From: Pseudomonas sp. B21-023
GTDB lineage: Bacteria > Pseudomonadota > Gammaproteobacteria > Pseudomonadales > Pseudomonadaceae
Length of the DNA stretch: 64,000 nt
Reading direction: 5' to 3'
Assembly: GCF_024749165.1 (NCBI RefSeq)
Contig: NZ_CP087190.1
Location: 1,324,001-1,388,000, forward strand
Part shown: positions 29,262-38,450 of the stretch, piece after piece
How the letters are laid out: each line of letters opens with the position of its first letter
How positions within the stretch are numbered: position 1 is the stretch's first letter
The notes under the pieces: generated by a model
What the model was told of the DNA's origin: nothing
The model's database searches: none
What the model saw: only the letters and a program-made list of their open reading frames with translations
Made by a program: the position numbers and the translations under genes

Positions 29262-30356
29262 ATGAGTGCCGTTACCCGTGCCGCCGTCGAAGGCGTGCTT
29301 CGCCAGTACACCGACCCCTACCTGAACCAGGATCCGGTCAGCGCCGGTTGCGTGCGCGCCATCGATATCCAGGGCGGGCAGGTCAATGTGCAGTTGCAGT
29401 TGGGTTATGCCGCCGGGCTGTTCAAGGGGGGCTGGGCGCAGGTGCTGCAAACTGCCATCGAGAACCTCGACGGCGTGAGCTCGGCCTCGGTCGGCATTGA
29501 CTGTGTGATCGCCACCCACAAGGCCCAGGCTCAGGTGCCGGCCATGGCCAGCGTCAAGAACATCGTCGCCGTGGCCTCGGGCAAGGGTGGGGTCGGCAAG
29601 TCGACTACTGCCGCCAACCTGGCCCTGGCCCTGGCCCGCGAGGGTGCCCGGGTGGGGATACTCGACGCCGACATCTATGGCCCCAGCCAGGGTGTGATGT
29701 TCGGCATCCCCGAGGGCACCCGCCCGCAGGTGCGCGAGCAGAAGTGGTTCGTGCCGATCAAGGCCCATGGCGTCGAGGTCATGTCCATGGCCTTCCTCAC
29801 CGATGACAACACGCCCATGGTCTGGCGTGGCCCGATGGTCTCGGGCGCGTTGCTGCAGCTGGTGACCCAGACCGCCTGGGACGACCTCGACTACCTGGTG
29901 ATCGACATGCCGCCAGGCACCGGCGATATCCAGCTGACCCTGGCGCAGAAGGTGCCGGTGGCGGGCTCTGTCATCGTCACCACCCCGCAGGATCTGGCGC
30001 TGCTGGATGCCAAGAAGGGCGTGGAGATGTTCCGCAAGGTCAACATCCCGGTGCTGGGTGTGGTGGAGAACATGGCGGTGCACATCTGCTCCAACTGCGG
30101 CCATGCCGAGCACCTGTTCGGCGAAGGTGGCGGCGAGAAGCTGGCGGCCCAGTACGGTGTCGAACTGCTGGCGTCGTTGCCGCTGTCGATGCTTATCCGC
30201 GAGCAGGCCGACAGTGGCAAGCCGACCGCGATTGCCGAGCCGGAGAGCCAGATCGCCATGGTCTACCAGGAGCTGGCGCGGCAGGTGGGGGCACGAATAG
30301 TGTTGCAGGAAGCGGCGGCGCCGGCGATTCCGAGCATCACCATCAGCGAGGACTGA
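29262..30356 (+). CDS. apbC: Mrp/NBP35-family iron-sulfur carrier ATPase
   Basis: 364 residues. An N-terminal MIP18/DUF59-like domain (1-85) precedes the P-loop GKGGVGKST at 107-115 and the CSNCG metal-binding motif near 277-281. The protein carries [4Fe-4S] clusters as a dimer. GGGAG 5 nt before 29262 selects this ATG over upstream TTG/ATG codons. A terminator follows. Confidence 0.95.
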   Translation: MSAVTRAAVEGVLRQYTDPYLNQDPVSAGCVRAIDIQGGQVNVQLQLGYAAGLFKGGWAQVLQTAIENLDGVSSASVGIDCVIATHKAQAQVPAMASVKNIVAVASGKGGVGKSTTAANLALALAREGARVGILDADIYGPSQGVMFGIPEGTRPQVREQKWFVPIKAHGVEVMSMAFLTDDNTPMVWRGPMVSGALLQLVTQTAWDDLDYLVIDMPPGTGDIQLTLAQKVPVAGSVIVTTPQDLALLDAKKGVEMFRKVNIPVLGVVENMAVHICSNCGHAEHLFGEGGGEKLAAQYGVELLASLPLSMLIREQADSGKPTAIAEPESQIAMVYQELARQVGARIVLQEAAAPAIPSITISED

Positions 30357-30424
30357 GGTTCAGGCGATCATGTGGGGGCGGGCCAGCTCGCTTCCACGAT
30401 GGGTACGGGCGATTGACTCAGGCA

Positions 30425-30456
30425 CAAAAAAACCCGCCAATGGCGGGTTTTTTTTG
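30425..30456. terminator. Bidirectional intrinsic terminator, apbC / cold-shock gene
   Basis: AACCCGCC (30431-30438) pairs with GGCGGGTT (30442-30449), with seven flanking A and eight T in total. Confidence 0.93.
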
Positions 30457-30478
30457 AAAGCTAGGAAGCGAGATCGAC

Positions 30479-30688
30479 TTAGGCGATCTGAACTTCTTCA
30501 GCCTGCATGCCTTTCTGGCCGCGGGTAGCGACGAAAGTAACAGCCTGGCCTTCTTTCAGGGTTTTGAAGCCGTCAGCTTGGATGGCTTTGAAGTGCACGA
30601 ACAGGTCGTCACCCGACTGAGGGGTGATGAAGCCGTAGCCTTTCTCATCGTTGAACCACTTAACGGTACCGTTTTGACGGTTGGACAT
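30479..30688 (-). CDS. Cold-shock-domain protein (CspA/CapB type)
   Basis: 69-residue single cold-shock domain that binds single-stranded RNA/DNA. RNP1 KGYGFITP and RNP2 DLFVHF are intact. The N-terminus [17 protein letters not shown] is typical of the Pseudomonas CapB type. ATG preceded by AGGAGA. A long 5' leader may carry regulation, as for other csp genes. Confidence 0.96.
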   Translation of the reverse strand: MSNRQNGTVKWFNDEKGYGFITPQSGDDLFVHFKAIQADGFKTLKEGQAVTFVATRGQKGMQAEEVQIA

Positions 30689-31015
30689 GTTTCTGTCTCC
30701 TTGGACAAAGTTGATTACGGTCAGGAAGTACCCTGCCCGGGACTGAGTGCAAAGAGAGCAGAAAATTCAGCGATGGGCCGATGATAATCGTGCATCAAAC
30801 TAGAGATTCTCGGTGTCACGTGCAGCACAGTGGCGCCACCTTAACCCACTTTCCACGACCTGCCAATGGTCAAGGAGCGCTTTGATGAATTTCGGATCGG
30901 CGGCCGGTGCAGGCCCCGTCTGGCGCGGGATGGGCAAGGAAACTTTAACCCGCGCGCCGGGACCGGTAAGATGCGCATCTCGTTTTTCACCTTGCACTCT
31001 TCAGGACACCCCGCC
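30689..31015. other. Divergent intergenic region, cold-shock gene / dcd
   Basis: 327 bp without a convincing gene. It holds the cold-shock gene leader and the dcd promoter. Imperfect short palindromes occur, but no specific site could be assigned. Confidence 0.4.
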
Positions 31016-31582
31016 ATGAGCATCAAATCGGACAAGTGGATTCGCCGCATGGCGCAGGAACACGGCATGATCGAACCGTTCGTCGAGCGCCAGGTGCGCG
31101 GCGAGCACGACAGCCGGGTCATCTCCTTCGGCGTCTCCAGCTACGGCTACGACGTGCGTTGCGCCGACGAATTCAAGGTGTTCACCAACATCAACTCGGC
31201 CACCGTCGACCCGAAGAACTTCGATGCCGGCAGCTTCGTCGACATCAAGAGCGACGTGTGCATCATCCCGCCGAACTCCTTTGCCCTGGCCCGTACCGTC
31301 GAGTACTTCCGTATTCCGCGTGACGTGCTGACCATCTGCCTGGGCAAGAGCACCTACGCGCGCTGCGGCATCATCGTCAACGTCACTCCTCTCGAGCCCG
31401 AGTGGGAAGGCCATGTGACGCTGGAGTTTTCCAACACCACCACGCTGCCGGCGAAGATCTACGCCAACGAAGGCGTGGCGCAGATGCTGTTCCTGCAGTC
31501 CGACGAGGAGTGCGAAGTGTCGTACAAGGACCGCGGCGGCAAGTATCAGGGCCAGCGCGGCGTCACCTTGCCGCGCACCTGA
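31016..31582 (+). CDS. dcd: dCTP deaminase
   Basis: 188-residue trimeric dUTPase-fold enzyme converting dCTP to dUTP for thymidylate synthesis. Family features: [41 protein letters not shown] (read as two adjoining conserved blocks) and the C-terminal [13 protein letters not shown] lid. Start ATG at 31016 with AGGA upstream; earlier in-frame starts are not family-like. Confidence 0.97.
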   Translation: MSIKSDKWIRRMAQEHGMIEPFVERQVRGEHDSRVISFGVSSYGYDVRCADEFKVFTNINSATVDPKNFDAGSFVDIKSDVCIIPPNSFALARTVEYFRIPRDVLTICLGKSTYARCGIIVNVTPLEPEWEGHVTLEFSNTTTLPAKIYANEGVAQMLFLQSDEECEVSYKDRGGKYQGQRGVTLPRT

Positions 31583-31680
31583 GCCGACAAAGCGCGGGAA
31601 TTGTTTCCGCGCCCGGCACTCCAACGAGTGAACAGTTCCGGCGCGCATGACGTGCGCCGGCTCTCGTCAGGAGCCCCCCC

Positions 31681-31923
31681 ATGAAAATCGATCCCGCAAT
31701 CAGTGCCAAGCTGGCCGTCCTGCAGCCGAACCAGATCGGATTGCTAGCCTGGTCGCTGCTGGCCCATCCGCCGACACACACGCCACTGCCCATGCGCGCA
31801 GGCGGAGTGCCTCACCAGCCTGATCCCGACACGCCCCAGCCGCCGCAGCCTGGCGAGCAGCCACCGATGGAGCCGGGCGAGCCGACCCTGCCCGATGAGC
31901 CGCCTCCCGCTCCTGTGGCCTGA
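31681..31923 (+). CDS. Small proline-rich protein, unknown function
   Basis: 80 residues, preceded by TCAGGAG at 7 nt. The first 35 residues (MKIDPAISAKLAVLQPNQIGLLAW) look helical; the remainder is Pro/Glu/Gln-rich with repeated P-x-P units (PDTPQPPQPGEQPP, EPTLPDEPPP) and should be disordered. It ends 6 nt before the stop of the convergent aspartoacylase-family gene. Not recognised as a named family. Confidence 0.6.
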   Translation: MKIDPAISAKLAVLQPNQIGLLAWSLLAHPPTHTPLPMRAGGVPHQPDPDTPQPPQPGEQPPMEPGEPTLPDEPPPAPVA

Positions 31924-31929
31924 CGTCGC

Positions 31930-33045
31930 TCAGTTGCCCAGCAGGTAACCGCTGCGGCAAACCTGCTCGCCTGCCACATGGGCGACCACCATGCCCGCGG
32001 TGGCCATGCGCCTGATGCTGCGGGCATAGAGCAGCCCGGCCTGGCTATTGCGCAAGGGCGTTACCCGGTCGCTGAGCGGGTCGATGACCTCGGCGATCAG
32101 CGCTCCGGCTTGCAGGTACTGCCCGGGGCTGGCATGGAACACCAGCAACCCGCCAAGCGGTGCCATGACCGGTTCCACCGCCGCCAGCGGCGTGGCCGGA
32201 TGGCGCAAAGCGGGCAAGGGCGCCGGTTGGCCTTCGATGACGCCGGCGTGGGTCAGGAAGTCGAGGATCGCCTGGCAGTCCTGGGTGGCCAGGGCGTGGC
32301 TGACATCGGCCTGGCCGCGCAACTCGATGGTCACCGAAAAACTGCCCAGGGGGATCGGGAAGCGTTTGCCGAAGCGCTGCTGCAACTGCCACCACACCAG
32401 GCTGAAACACTCATCGAACGATTGCCCGCCCGAGTCGGTGGCCAGCAGGCTGGCCTGGACGCCCAGGTAGCGGGCCAGCGGTTCGACCTCGGGCCAGGCC
32501 TCGGGCGTGGTGTACAGGTGCTCGACGGCTTCGAAGTCGCAATGCAGGTCGAGCACCATGTCGGCGTCGCAGGCCAGGCGCTGCAGGGTCAGGCGCTGGG
32601 ACTGCAGCGGCGTGTGCGCGGGGTGGGCATCCAGGCCCCGGCGCAGGTATTCACGGATCAGCGCGAGGTTGTGGGCCGGGTCCTGGGAGAGGTGGCCTTC
32701 GATCTGGTCGCCGATGCTGTCCGACAGGTCGACGAACCTGCGGTTGAAGTTCTCGCCGCTTTGCAGCTCGAAGCGCCCCAGGGGCGCGTCCAGCAACACC
32801 TGCTCGAGGCCGACCGGGTTGGCCACCGGTACCAGGATGATCTCCTTGCGCAACCGGCCCTGCTGCTCCATGTCCCCAAGCCGCTGCTTGAGATGCCAGG
32901 CCACCAGCATGCCCGGCAGCTCGTCGGCATGCAGCGAGGCCTGGATGTACACCTTGCCGGCGCCACGTGGGCCGAAATGGAAGCTGTGCAACTGGCGGGC
33001 GATACCCGGGACAGGGGAGAGCAGGTCGTGGGTCGAGTGGTGCAT
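31930..33045 (-). CDS. Succinylglutamate desuccinylase/aspartoacylase-family metallohydrolase
   Basis: 371-residue zinc carboxypeptidase-like enzyme. Zinc ligands by family pattern: His39 and Glu42 (SLHADE), His168 (DLHCD); GENFNRRF holds the conserved Arg, and the Glu in VTIELRG is the likely general base. The C-terminal region about 290-360 resembles a lipoyl/biotinyl-like domain seen in longer AstE-like proteins. Substrate not known; no ast genes nearby. ATG at 33043-33045 with AGGA 5 nt upstream. Confidence 0.88.
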   Translation of the reverse strand: MHHSTHDLLSPVPGIARQLHSFHFGPRGAGKVYIQASLHADELPGMLVAWHLKQRLGDMEQQGRLRKEIILVPVANPVGLEQVLLDAPLGRFELQSGENFNRRFVDLSDSIGDQIEGHLSQDPAHNLALIREYLRRGLDAHPAHTPLQSQRLTLQRLACDADMVLDLHCDFEAVEHLYTTPEAWPEVEPLARYLGVQASLLATDSGGQSFDECFSLVWWQLQQRFGKRFPIPLGSFSVTIELRGQADVSHALATQDCQAILDFLTHAGVIEGQPAPLPALRHPATPLAAVEPVMAPLGGLLVFHASPGQYLQAGALIAEVIDPLSDRVTPLRNSQAGLLYARSIRRMATAGMVVAHVAGEQVCRSGYLLGN

Positions 33046-33164
33046 GGTGGTCCTGATGTCAGCGTTGTAGGGCAAAGGCTGGGATCAAGGATAGAAGCAT
33101 AACTTCGGGGGCGGCGCACTATTCACATAGGAGAGCGCAAGAGGATGGGGGCAGTGACCATGGG

Positions 33165-33190
33165 ATCGAGCACCGCGCGCGGCGCTCGAT
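33165..33190. terminator. Hairpin in the gap upstream of the aspartoacylase-like gene
   Basis: ATCGAGC (33165-33171) pairs with GCTCGAT (33184-33190), with a GC-rich inner part. There is no T tract on the minus strand, so a terminator role for the acylase gene is weak. Confidence 0.3.
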
Positions 33191-33214
33191 TTTGCTGGCT
33201 CTGGTCTCTGAGAC

Positions 33215-35650
33215 CTATTTGCCAGGCACCAGCGTCAACCGCTGGCTGCCGTAGGCCCGGGCAAAGTTCTGCGGTTGCAGCGGCAGGCTGGTGAAGCGGC
33301 CCTTGAACCAGGCATCGAGCCCATCGCTGTAATGGCGGCTGGCCGGATTGCCGGACTGGCCGTTGCTGGTCAGCAGCTGCAGCGGTTCGGTCTGCCCGAA
33401 ATCAACGATCATCCGCGCCGAGGCCGGCAGTTGGGTGTCGAAGCTGCTCCCCCAGGCATAAGGCGTCAGGGCCAGGGTGCTGAAGTCGCCACCCGCCGCC
33501 AGGGGCGCGCGCTCGAGCTTGTCGCCCAGGCCGTGATAGGCCGGTGCCGGCCAGCGGTACTGATGCAGCTTGCCCCACTGCCAGGCGCGGCGGTCGGCGC
33601 CGAGTTGTGTGGTGCCGGCATCCACCGCCGCAGCCAGGCTGCGGGCGAGGATGGTGGGCTTGTCTTCTTTTTGCGGCGTGCCGCGATCGTCCCAGAACGG
33701 GCTGTCCTCGCGTCCCAGCAGGTGGTCGGCCTGGGCGGAGTAGGAAAGCTTGGCATTGCCGATGAACGCTTGCCATGTCGGGCTGGATTCCGGGCCCAGT
33801 TCATCGAGGAAAGTCTGGCGAGTGACCGCCTGGAGGAACAGTTCGTACAGCGCGGCATCGGCCGACACCGGGCTTAGCCGGCCATCGAAGGCCTTCAGCC
33901 GCGCCAGGGCGTCGCGAGCCTTGTCGCGCTGGGCGCCAGGCAGGGCGTCGATGGCCTGCTTGAGCGGCTGGGCCATGCCGGGGGCGTCGAACATCTGCTT
34001 GAGCTTGTCGGCTAGCAGGGTCACCTGATCGTTCTGCAGAGCCATCAGGCTGCGGCTGTCGTGGCGACCGTTGCCGGCCAGTTGGGCCATGCGCTCGGCG
34101 CGCTCGGGGTAATACCAGCTGCTCGACAGCTGCATGCCATAGCCCTTGGGCAGGCTGCGCTGGTTGGCGTGGCCGATGAAGCCGGCGGGCGGGTCCTGAT
34201 CGTAGGGGTGCAGCATTGCATCGGCGTAACCATCCCAGTCATAGCGCCCGTCCCAGCCCGGCGAGGGCAGCAGGCCCTGGCCTTCACGGCGGTTGGGATA
34301 GCGTCCGCTGACCTGCCAACCGATATGCTGGGGCTCGGCGAACACGAAGTTCAGCGCTGCCGCACCGACCTCGCGGGTGCTGTCGAAGGCACGCTCGATG
34401 TTTTGCGCGCGGGTCAGGTCGAACAGCGCATCGAGGCTGCGATCATCCTTGAGCAGCGGTAGATGCAGGGTCAGGGCCAGGCTGCCATGCCCCGGCAACA
34501 GGGTGCCGTGGCGGGTGTCGTACATCACCTCGCGCTGGGGGCGCTGGCCGCGAACGAAGAAGGTCTCGTTGCGGGCACGCGCCGGTTGCCACTTGCCGTC
34601 GGCGAGGTAGGTCAGCTGGGTGCCCTGGCGGCGCACCTGCTCGAGGAACAGGTCCTGGTTGTCAGCCATCACCGCGCTGCTGCTCCAGGCCAGCTTGCCG
34701 TTGTAGCCGGCCAGCACGATCGGCAGCCCTGGCAGCGACAGGCCGGCGACCTGATACTTGCCGGTGTGGATCTGCACCGGGCTCAGTGCCCAGGCGGCGC
34801 GGCTGTCGCTGGCCAGCAGGCTCTTGCCGGCACGGCTGCGCTGGGGCGACAGCGCCAGGTTGCTCGAGCCGGGGGCACCCAGCAGGCCGAGGTCGGCCAA
34901 TTGCTGGCCAGTGGCGGTGAGCGCGCCCAGGCCCGGCAGCTGGCTGGCCAGGTTCAGGCCCTTGAGTTTGTCGACTTCGCTGTCGGCCAGGGGTTCGTCC
35001 GGAGCGCCGGGCAGCAGCCAGACCAGCTTGTCGGCACCCACCTTCTGCGCCAGGGTCAATGCCGACAGTTCCTCCTGCAGGTTCACCGACTGGCTGAAGG
35101 CGTAGAGGCTGAAGATCAGCGCCGAATCCTCGGGTTTCCAGTATTCCGGGCGATAACCGCTGCGAGCGAGTTCGCCCGGCAACTTGTCGCGATAGCGGAA
35201 CAGGTAGGCGTTGACCCCGCGGGCATAGACTTCGAAGAAGCGCTTCAGGCGCGGCGAGGCATCGGCATAGAGCTGACCGGCACTCTGCTTGAGATTGGCC
35301 GCGCGCATCAGCCGGTCGATCGCCAGGGCGTCGGCTCCAGCCAGTTCGGCCAGGCGCCCCTGGGCCAACAGGCGCATGGCGACCATCTGCTCGATGCGAT
35401 CCCCGGCATGCAGGTAGCCCAGGCTGAACAGCGCATCATGGAAGTTGCCGCTTTCGATCAGCGGCGCGCCCATTGCGTTACGCCGTACCGAGACGTTCTG
35501 CGCCAGACCCCTGAGCGGTTGCACGCCGCTGTTGGGCAGGACGCTGTCCTGGTAGCCACCCATCTGGCAGCCGCCCAGCGCGAGCAGGCCAAGCAACGCG
35601 GCAGCACTGCCGAGGCGGAGAGGGAAGGGTGGAAGGGCGGGGGCGGCCAT
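33215..35650 (-). CDS. Penicillin-acylase-family lipoprotein, QuiP-like
   Basis: 811-residue Ntn hydrolase precursor. A lipoprotein signal with lipobox LGGC (Cys28) directs it to the membrane. The overall sequence follows P. aeruginosa QuiP, an acyl-homoserine-lactone acylase, from memory over its whole length. The autoprocessing site should be Ser262 in PGSSNLAL; QuiP has SNNWAI, so +1 Asn is Ser and Trp is Leu. The next QuiP block with NDTH is shortened and lacks the His (SDSRAAW). Fold assignment is firm; activity on acyl-homoserine lactones is doubtful. Confidence 0.88.
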   Translation of the reverse strand: MAAPALPPFPLRLGSAAALLGLLALGGCQMGGYQDSVLPNSGVQPLRGLAQNVSVRRNAMGAPLIESGNFHDALFSLGYLHAGDRIEQMVAMRLLAQGRLAELAGADALAIDRLMRAANLKQSAGQLYADASPRLKRFFEVYARGVNAYLFRYRDKLPGELARSGYRPEYWKPEDSALIFSLYAFSQSVNLQEELSALTLAQKVGADKLVWLLPGAPDEPLADSEVDKLKGLNLASQLPGLGALTATGQQLADLGLLGAPGSSNLALSPQRSRAGKSLLASDSRAAWALSPVQIHTGKYQVAGLSLPGLPIVLAGYNGKLAWSSSAVMADNQDLFLEQVRRQGTQLTYLADGKWQPARARNETFFVRGQRPQREVMYDTRHGTLLPGHGSLALTLHLPLLKDDRSLDALFDLTRAQNIERAFDSTREVGAAALNFVFAEPQHIGWQVSGRYPNRREGQGLLPSPGWDGRYDWDGYADAMLHPYDQDPPAGFIGHANQRSLPKGYGMQLSSSWYYPERAERMAQLAGNGRHDSRSLMALQNDQVTLLADKLKQMFDAPGMAQPLKQAIDALPGAQRDKARDALARLKAFDGRLSPVSADAALYELFLQAVTRQTFLDELGPESSPTWQAFIGNAKLSYSAQADHLLGREDSPFWDDRGTPQKEDKPTILARSLAAAVDAGTTQLGADRRAWQWGKLHQYRWPAPAYHGLGDKLERAPLAAGGDFSTLALTPYAWGSSFDTQLPASARMIVDFGQTEPLQLLTSNGQSGNPASRHYSDGLDAWFKGRFTSLPLQPQNFARAYGSQRLTLVPGK

Positions 35651-35772
35651 GGCTGGATTCCTGCAGGGCGTGGCGGGGTTCTGAAAGGCGCTAAGGTAGT
35701 GAGCGCGCAGTCGCCGTGCAAGGTGCCGGGGAGCTTTATTTACCAGTGGTCATGCTGGAGCGGGTTGATCAT

Positions 35773-35820
35773 GGGCCAAGCCCGTTCCCGCGACGATTTG
35801 CCTGGGAGTGGGCTTGGCCC
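35773..35820. repeat. REP-like extragenic palindrome
   Basis: 17-nt arms GGGCCAAGCCCGTTCCC (35773-35789) and GGGAGTGGGCTTGGCCC (35804-35820) pair at 15 of 17 positions. A variant of the GGGCAAGCCCGCTCCC element, located between the acylase gene promoter and the SEC-C operon end. Confidence 0.65.
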
Positions 35821-35842
35821 TGAACACGTGCGCTGACGTTGA

Positions 35843-36046
35843 TCAGGCGCCGTGGCACTTCTTGAATTTCTTCTCGCTGCCGCACGGGCAAGGGTCGTTG
35901 CGGCCGACGTCCTTCAGGGCGTTGCGCACTGGCTCCTGATGGCCGTGGTTGCAGTGCGGGCCATGCACATGGCCGTGGTCGTGGTGATGGTCGTGACCGT
36001 GATCGTGATCGCAGTCGGGGCCATGGACATGGGGTTGTTGGGTCAT
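35843..36046 (-). CDS. His-rich SEC-C zinc-motif protein
   Basis: 67 residues. A His/Asp-rich N-terminal half ([20 protein letters not shown]) is joined to a C-terminal SEC-C motif ([19 protein letters not shown]) like the zinc finger at the end of SecA. Last of four tightly spaced genes (7-nt gap from the LEA-like lipoprotein). Likely zinc binding; partner unknown. Confidence 0.85.
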   Translation of the reverse strand: MTQQPHVHGPDCDHDHGHDHHHDHGHVHGPHCNHGHQEPVRNALKDVGRNDPCPCGSEKKFKKCHGA

Positions 36047-36053
36047 TGCAGCG

Positions 36054-36530
36054 TTACTCCGGTTTAAGATCGCCGGGGATTATCTCACCCCTTTGCCTCA
36101 AGTGCAGGTCCCGATGCACGATCAGCCCGGTGGCCAGTTCGCCGCGTAGTTGATACTGCACGGGTTGTCCGCTTTTGAGCAGCTTTGCCAGAGGCTTGAG
36201 GTGCTGCCAGAGATTGGTCCGCACGGTGACCTTGAAGGTGCGCCGGGCATGGCCGCCAACGCTGCGCCACAGGCTGGCCTCGTCTTCGGCCAGCAACAGG
36301 TCGCCGAGGCGTACAGAATAGGCCAGGTGGCGGATGAACAGGCGGCTGTCGTTGGGGTTGTCGACGCGCAGGTGCAGAACGAACTCCTGCTGGTGCAGGC
36401 GCACCTTCACCGGTTCCACCTCGAGCAGGTGCAACTGTGGTTCGCGCCAGGTATCAGCGCCCCAGCTGGCGCAGCCCGCCAATCCGCCCAGCAGCAGGCT
36501 GAGCGAGAGCAGGCGAGCCAGGGTGCGCAT
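36054..36530 (-). CDS. LEA type 2 (WHy-domain) lipoprotein
   Basis: 158 residues: lipoprotein signal with lipobox LAGC, then a WHy/LEA14-like beta-sandwich ([30 protein letters not shown]) characteristic of LEA type 2 proteins. ATG at 36528-36530 is 2 nt past the ychJ stop. Probably anchored to a membrane from the periplasm; role unknown, family linked to desiccation or stress in other organisms. Confidence 0.85.
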   Translation of the reverse strand: MRTLARLLSLSLLLGGLAGCASWGADTWREPQLHLLEVEPVKVRLHQQEFVLHLRVDNPNDSRLFIRHLAYSVRLGDLLLAEDEASLWRSVGGHARRTFKVTVRTNLWQHLKPLAKLLKSGQPVQYQLRGELATGLIVHRDLHLRQRGEIIPGDLKPE

Positions 36531-36532
36531 GC

Positions 36533-37009
36533 TCAACTACCGAAGTAACTGGCGCAGCATTTCTTGAACTTCTGCCCGCTGGCGCAGGGGCAGGGGTCGT
36601 TGCGTCCGGCCTTGAGGGGCGCGGTCGGGTCGATGAAATACCAGCGTCCGGCATGCTGGACGAATGCCGAGCGCTCGCGGTGCTGGTGATCGCCCTCAAG
36701 GTCGTGCCAGCGCGCGGTGAACGTGACGAAGGCATGCTCGGGCTGTCCGCCCAGCACCTCGGCGCCCTCTACCTCCAGGCCCAGCCAGGTGCTCTGCGCG
36801 CTCCAGGCCGCCATGGCGGCGCGGTCCAGGCCTGGGCGCTGGGCCGGCAGGGTGGTAGCCACCAGGTAATCCACCAGGCCCAGCACATAGGCGCTGTAGC
36901 GTGAACGCATCAGCGTCTGGGCATCCGGCGCTGGTGTTCCACTGTGATAGTGCCCGCAGCAGGTATCGAGCAGGTTGCCACTGCCGCAGGGGCAGATCGA
37001 GACACTCAT
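36533..37009 (-). CDS. ychJ: YchJ-family (UPF0225) SEC-C protein
   Basis: 158 residues with SEC-C type metal motifs at both ends: CPCGSG...CCGHY near the N-terminus and [13 protein letters not shown] at the C-terminus. The middle is the NTF2-like YchJ domain ([15 protein letters not shown]). The ATG at 37007-37009 gives the family start [11 protein letters not shown]. Function unknown. Confidence 0.9.
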   Translation of the reverse strand: MSVSICPCGSGNLLDTCCGHYHSGTPAPDAQTLMRSRYSAYVLGLVDYLVATTLPAQRPGLDRAAMAAWSAQSTWLGLEVEGAEVLGGQPEHAFVTFTARWHDLEGDHQHRERSAFVQHAGRWYFIDPTAPLKAGRNDPCPCASGQKFKKCCASYFGS

Positions 37010-37013
37010 TCGG

Positions 37014-37508
37014 TCACCACCAGTACTTGCCGAAGTTTTCGGGGTTGGCCCAGAACTTGGCATTGAGCCAGTCCGGGACTTGTTTGTAGTCATGCAGATC
37101 ATAGGTGAACAGGCTCAATACCTGTTCATCGCGCTGGAACTGCTCGCTGGCCGAGAGCGCCAGCGAGTAGAAATCGGTGGGCTGCCAGCCGCAGGCGGTC
37201 AGGTCGGCCAGCACTGCGACGCGGCTGGCGTTGAGGTTGCGGATGCCGCCCAGCAGCTCCAGGCCGGTGCGCTTGGGCAGGTGCTCCAGGCAATCGACCA
37301 GTACCGCCAGGTCGAAGCGCCGGGCTGCCTGTTCGGCAGGCAGCGGGCCGGGTGCGGCAACTTCGATGCGGGTATCGGGATGGGCGGCGGCGAAGGCTTC
37401 CAGGGCAGGGAAGCGGCTGCCCACCAGCAGCAAGTGGCGCGGGGTGAAGCGTTCCAGCAGGGCGGCCAGTGCCTGCTGGGGCGTGCGTTGGGAGAAAGCG
37501 TCGGTCAT
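37014..37508 (-). CDS. DUF6231-like protein, methyltransferase-like motif
   Basis: 164 residues. The block [28 protein letters not shown] resembles the motif-IV/post-motif region of class I SAM-dependent methyltransferases, but the glycine-rich SAM loop is weak ([10 protein letters not shown]). First gene of the four-gene operon, 4 nt upstream of ychJ. GAGG 7 nt before the second of two ATGs (37506-37508) chooses that start. Confidence 0.7.
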   Translation of the reverse strand: MTDAFSQRTPQQALAALLERFTPRHLLLVGSRFPALEAFAAAHPDTRIEVAAPGPLPAEQAARRFDLAVLVDCLEHLPKRTGLELLGGIRNLNASRVAVLADLTACGWQPTDFYSLALSASEQFQRDEQVLSLFTYDLHDYKQVPDWLNAKFWANPENFGKYWW

Positions 37509-37668
37509 TGCCATTCCTCGTTCAGGTCGCTCAAGACTAACGGTCCCAGGCCAGCGGGCAAAGGGGCGCGCGGCTGCGGCGTGGCTTATTGCTGGCAGAG
37601 CGGGAAGCGCCGGTCTTTACTCCCAGAGCATCGGTTTTCTACCGATTCCCCCTAGGAGAAGCAACAAG

Positions 37669-38361
37669 ATGAGCATAGTACGCACAGCGATACCCCTGGT
37701 TCTGCTCACCAGTGTGTTGACTGGTTGTGCAGGTTTGCAGAAAACCGACTGGCCGAAGTGTGCTGCCGTCGGGGGCGTGGGCGGCGCGGCCCTGGGCGCG
37801 ATCGAGAGCTCCAGCTGGGCCGGCTGGGGCGCCTTGCTCGGTGGCGGCCTGGCGGCGGGTTACTGCTGGGCCCATGGCGACGGTGATGAAGACGGCGACG
37901 GCGTACCGGACAGCCGCGACAAGTGCCCGGGCACCCCGCGCGGCGTGCAGGTCGACGCCAATGGCTGCCCGCCGGAGCCGGCGCCGGTGGTCGAGGAAGT
38001 CGTGGTACAGAAGGAAGAAGTCATCGTCATCCGTGACGTGCATTTCGAGTTTGACTCGGCACGCCTGACGGCCACCGACAAGGAGCGCCTGAACACCATC
38101 GCCACGCGGCTCAAGCAGGAAGCCCCGAGCGCGCGCCTGAGCGTTTCCGGCCACACCGACAGCGTCGGTTCCGACAGCTACAACCAGAAGCTCTCCGAGC
38201 GCCGCGCCCAGTCGGTGACCAACTACCTGGTCGAAAGCGGTGTGCCACGTGCCAGCTTCGTCTCGGTGGTGGGGGCGGGTGAAACGCAGCCGGTCGCCGA
38301 CAACGCCACAGCCGACGGGCGTGCCATGAACCGTCGAACCGAGATCAAGATCCAGCGTTGA
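37669..38361 (+). CDS. OmpA-family lipoprotein with calcium-type repeats (copy 1)
   Basis: 230 residues: lipobox LTGC (Cys20), a Gly-rich hydrophobic stretch (GGVGGAALGAIESSSWAGW), an Asp-rich thrombospondin-type-3-like unit (DGDEDGDGVPDSRDKCPGTP) and an OmpA C-terminal peptidoglycan-binding domain (about 120-230; SGHTDSVGSDSYNQKLSERRA). AGGAG 10 nt before the ATG. A near-duplicate follows at 38451. Confidence 0.92.
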   Translation: MSIVRTAIPLVLLTSVLTGCAGLQKTDWPKCAAVGGVGGAALGAIESSSWAGWGALLGGGLAAGYCWAHGDGDEDGDGVPDSRDKCPGTPRGVQVDANGCPPEPAPVVEEVVVQKEEVIVIRDVHFEFDSARLTATDKERLNTIATRLKQEAPSARLSVSGHTDSVGSDSYNQKLSERRAQSVTNYLVESGVPRASFVSVVGAGETQPVADNATADGRAMNRRTEIKIQR

Positions 38362-38365
38362 TGGC

Positions 38366-38406
38366 GACGTGCCCGCGCCTTGAGAAGTGGCGTGGGCACG
38401 TCTTTA
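38366..38406 (+). terminator. Hairpin terminator between tandem OmpA genes
   Basis: GACGTGCCCGCGCC (38366-38379) pairs with GGCGTGGGCACGTC (38389-38402) at 13 of 14 positions, followed by TTTAC. The T stretch is short. Confidence 0.6.
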
Positions 38407-38409
38407 CTC

Positions 38410-38442
38410 CTGTGTGACCGGTAGCGGCCGGTGACACAGGAG
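38410..38442 (+). promoter_or_regulatory. Hairpin abutting the ribosome binding site of OmpA copy 2
   Basis: CTGTGTGACCGG (38410-38421) pairs with CCGGTGACACAG (38428-38439) at 11 of 12 positions. The Shine-Dalgarno AGGAG occupies 38438-38442, so its first two bases are in the stem. The fold may limit initiation at 38451. Confidence 0.4.
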
Positions 38443-38450
38443 CATTCACC

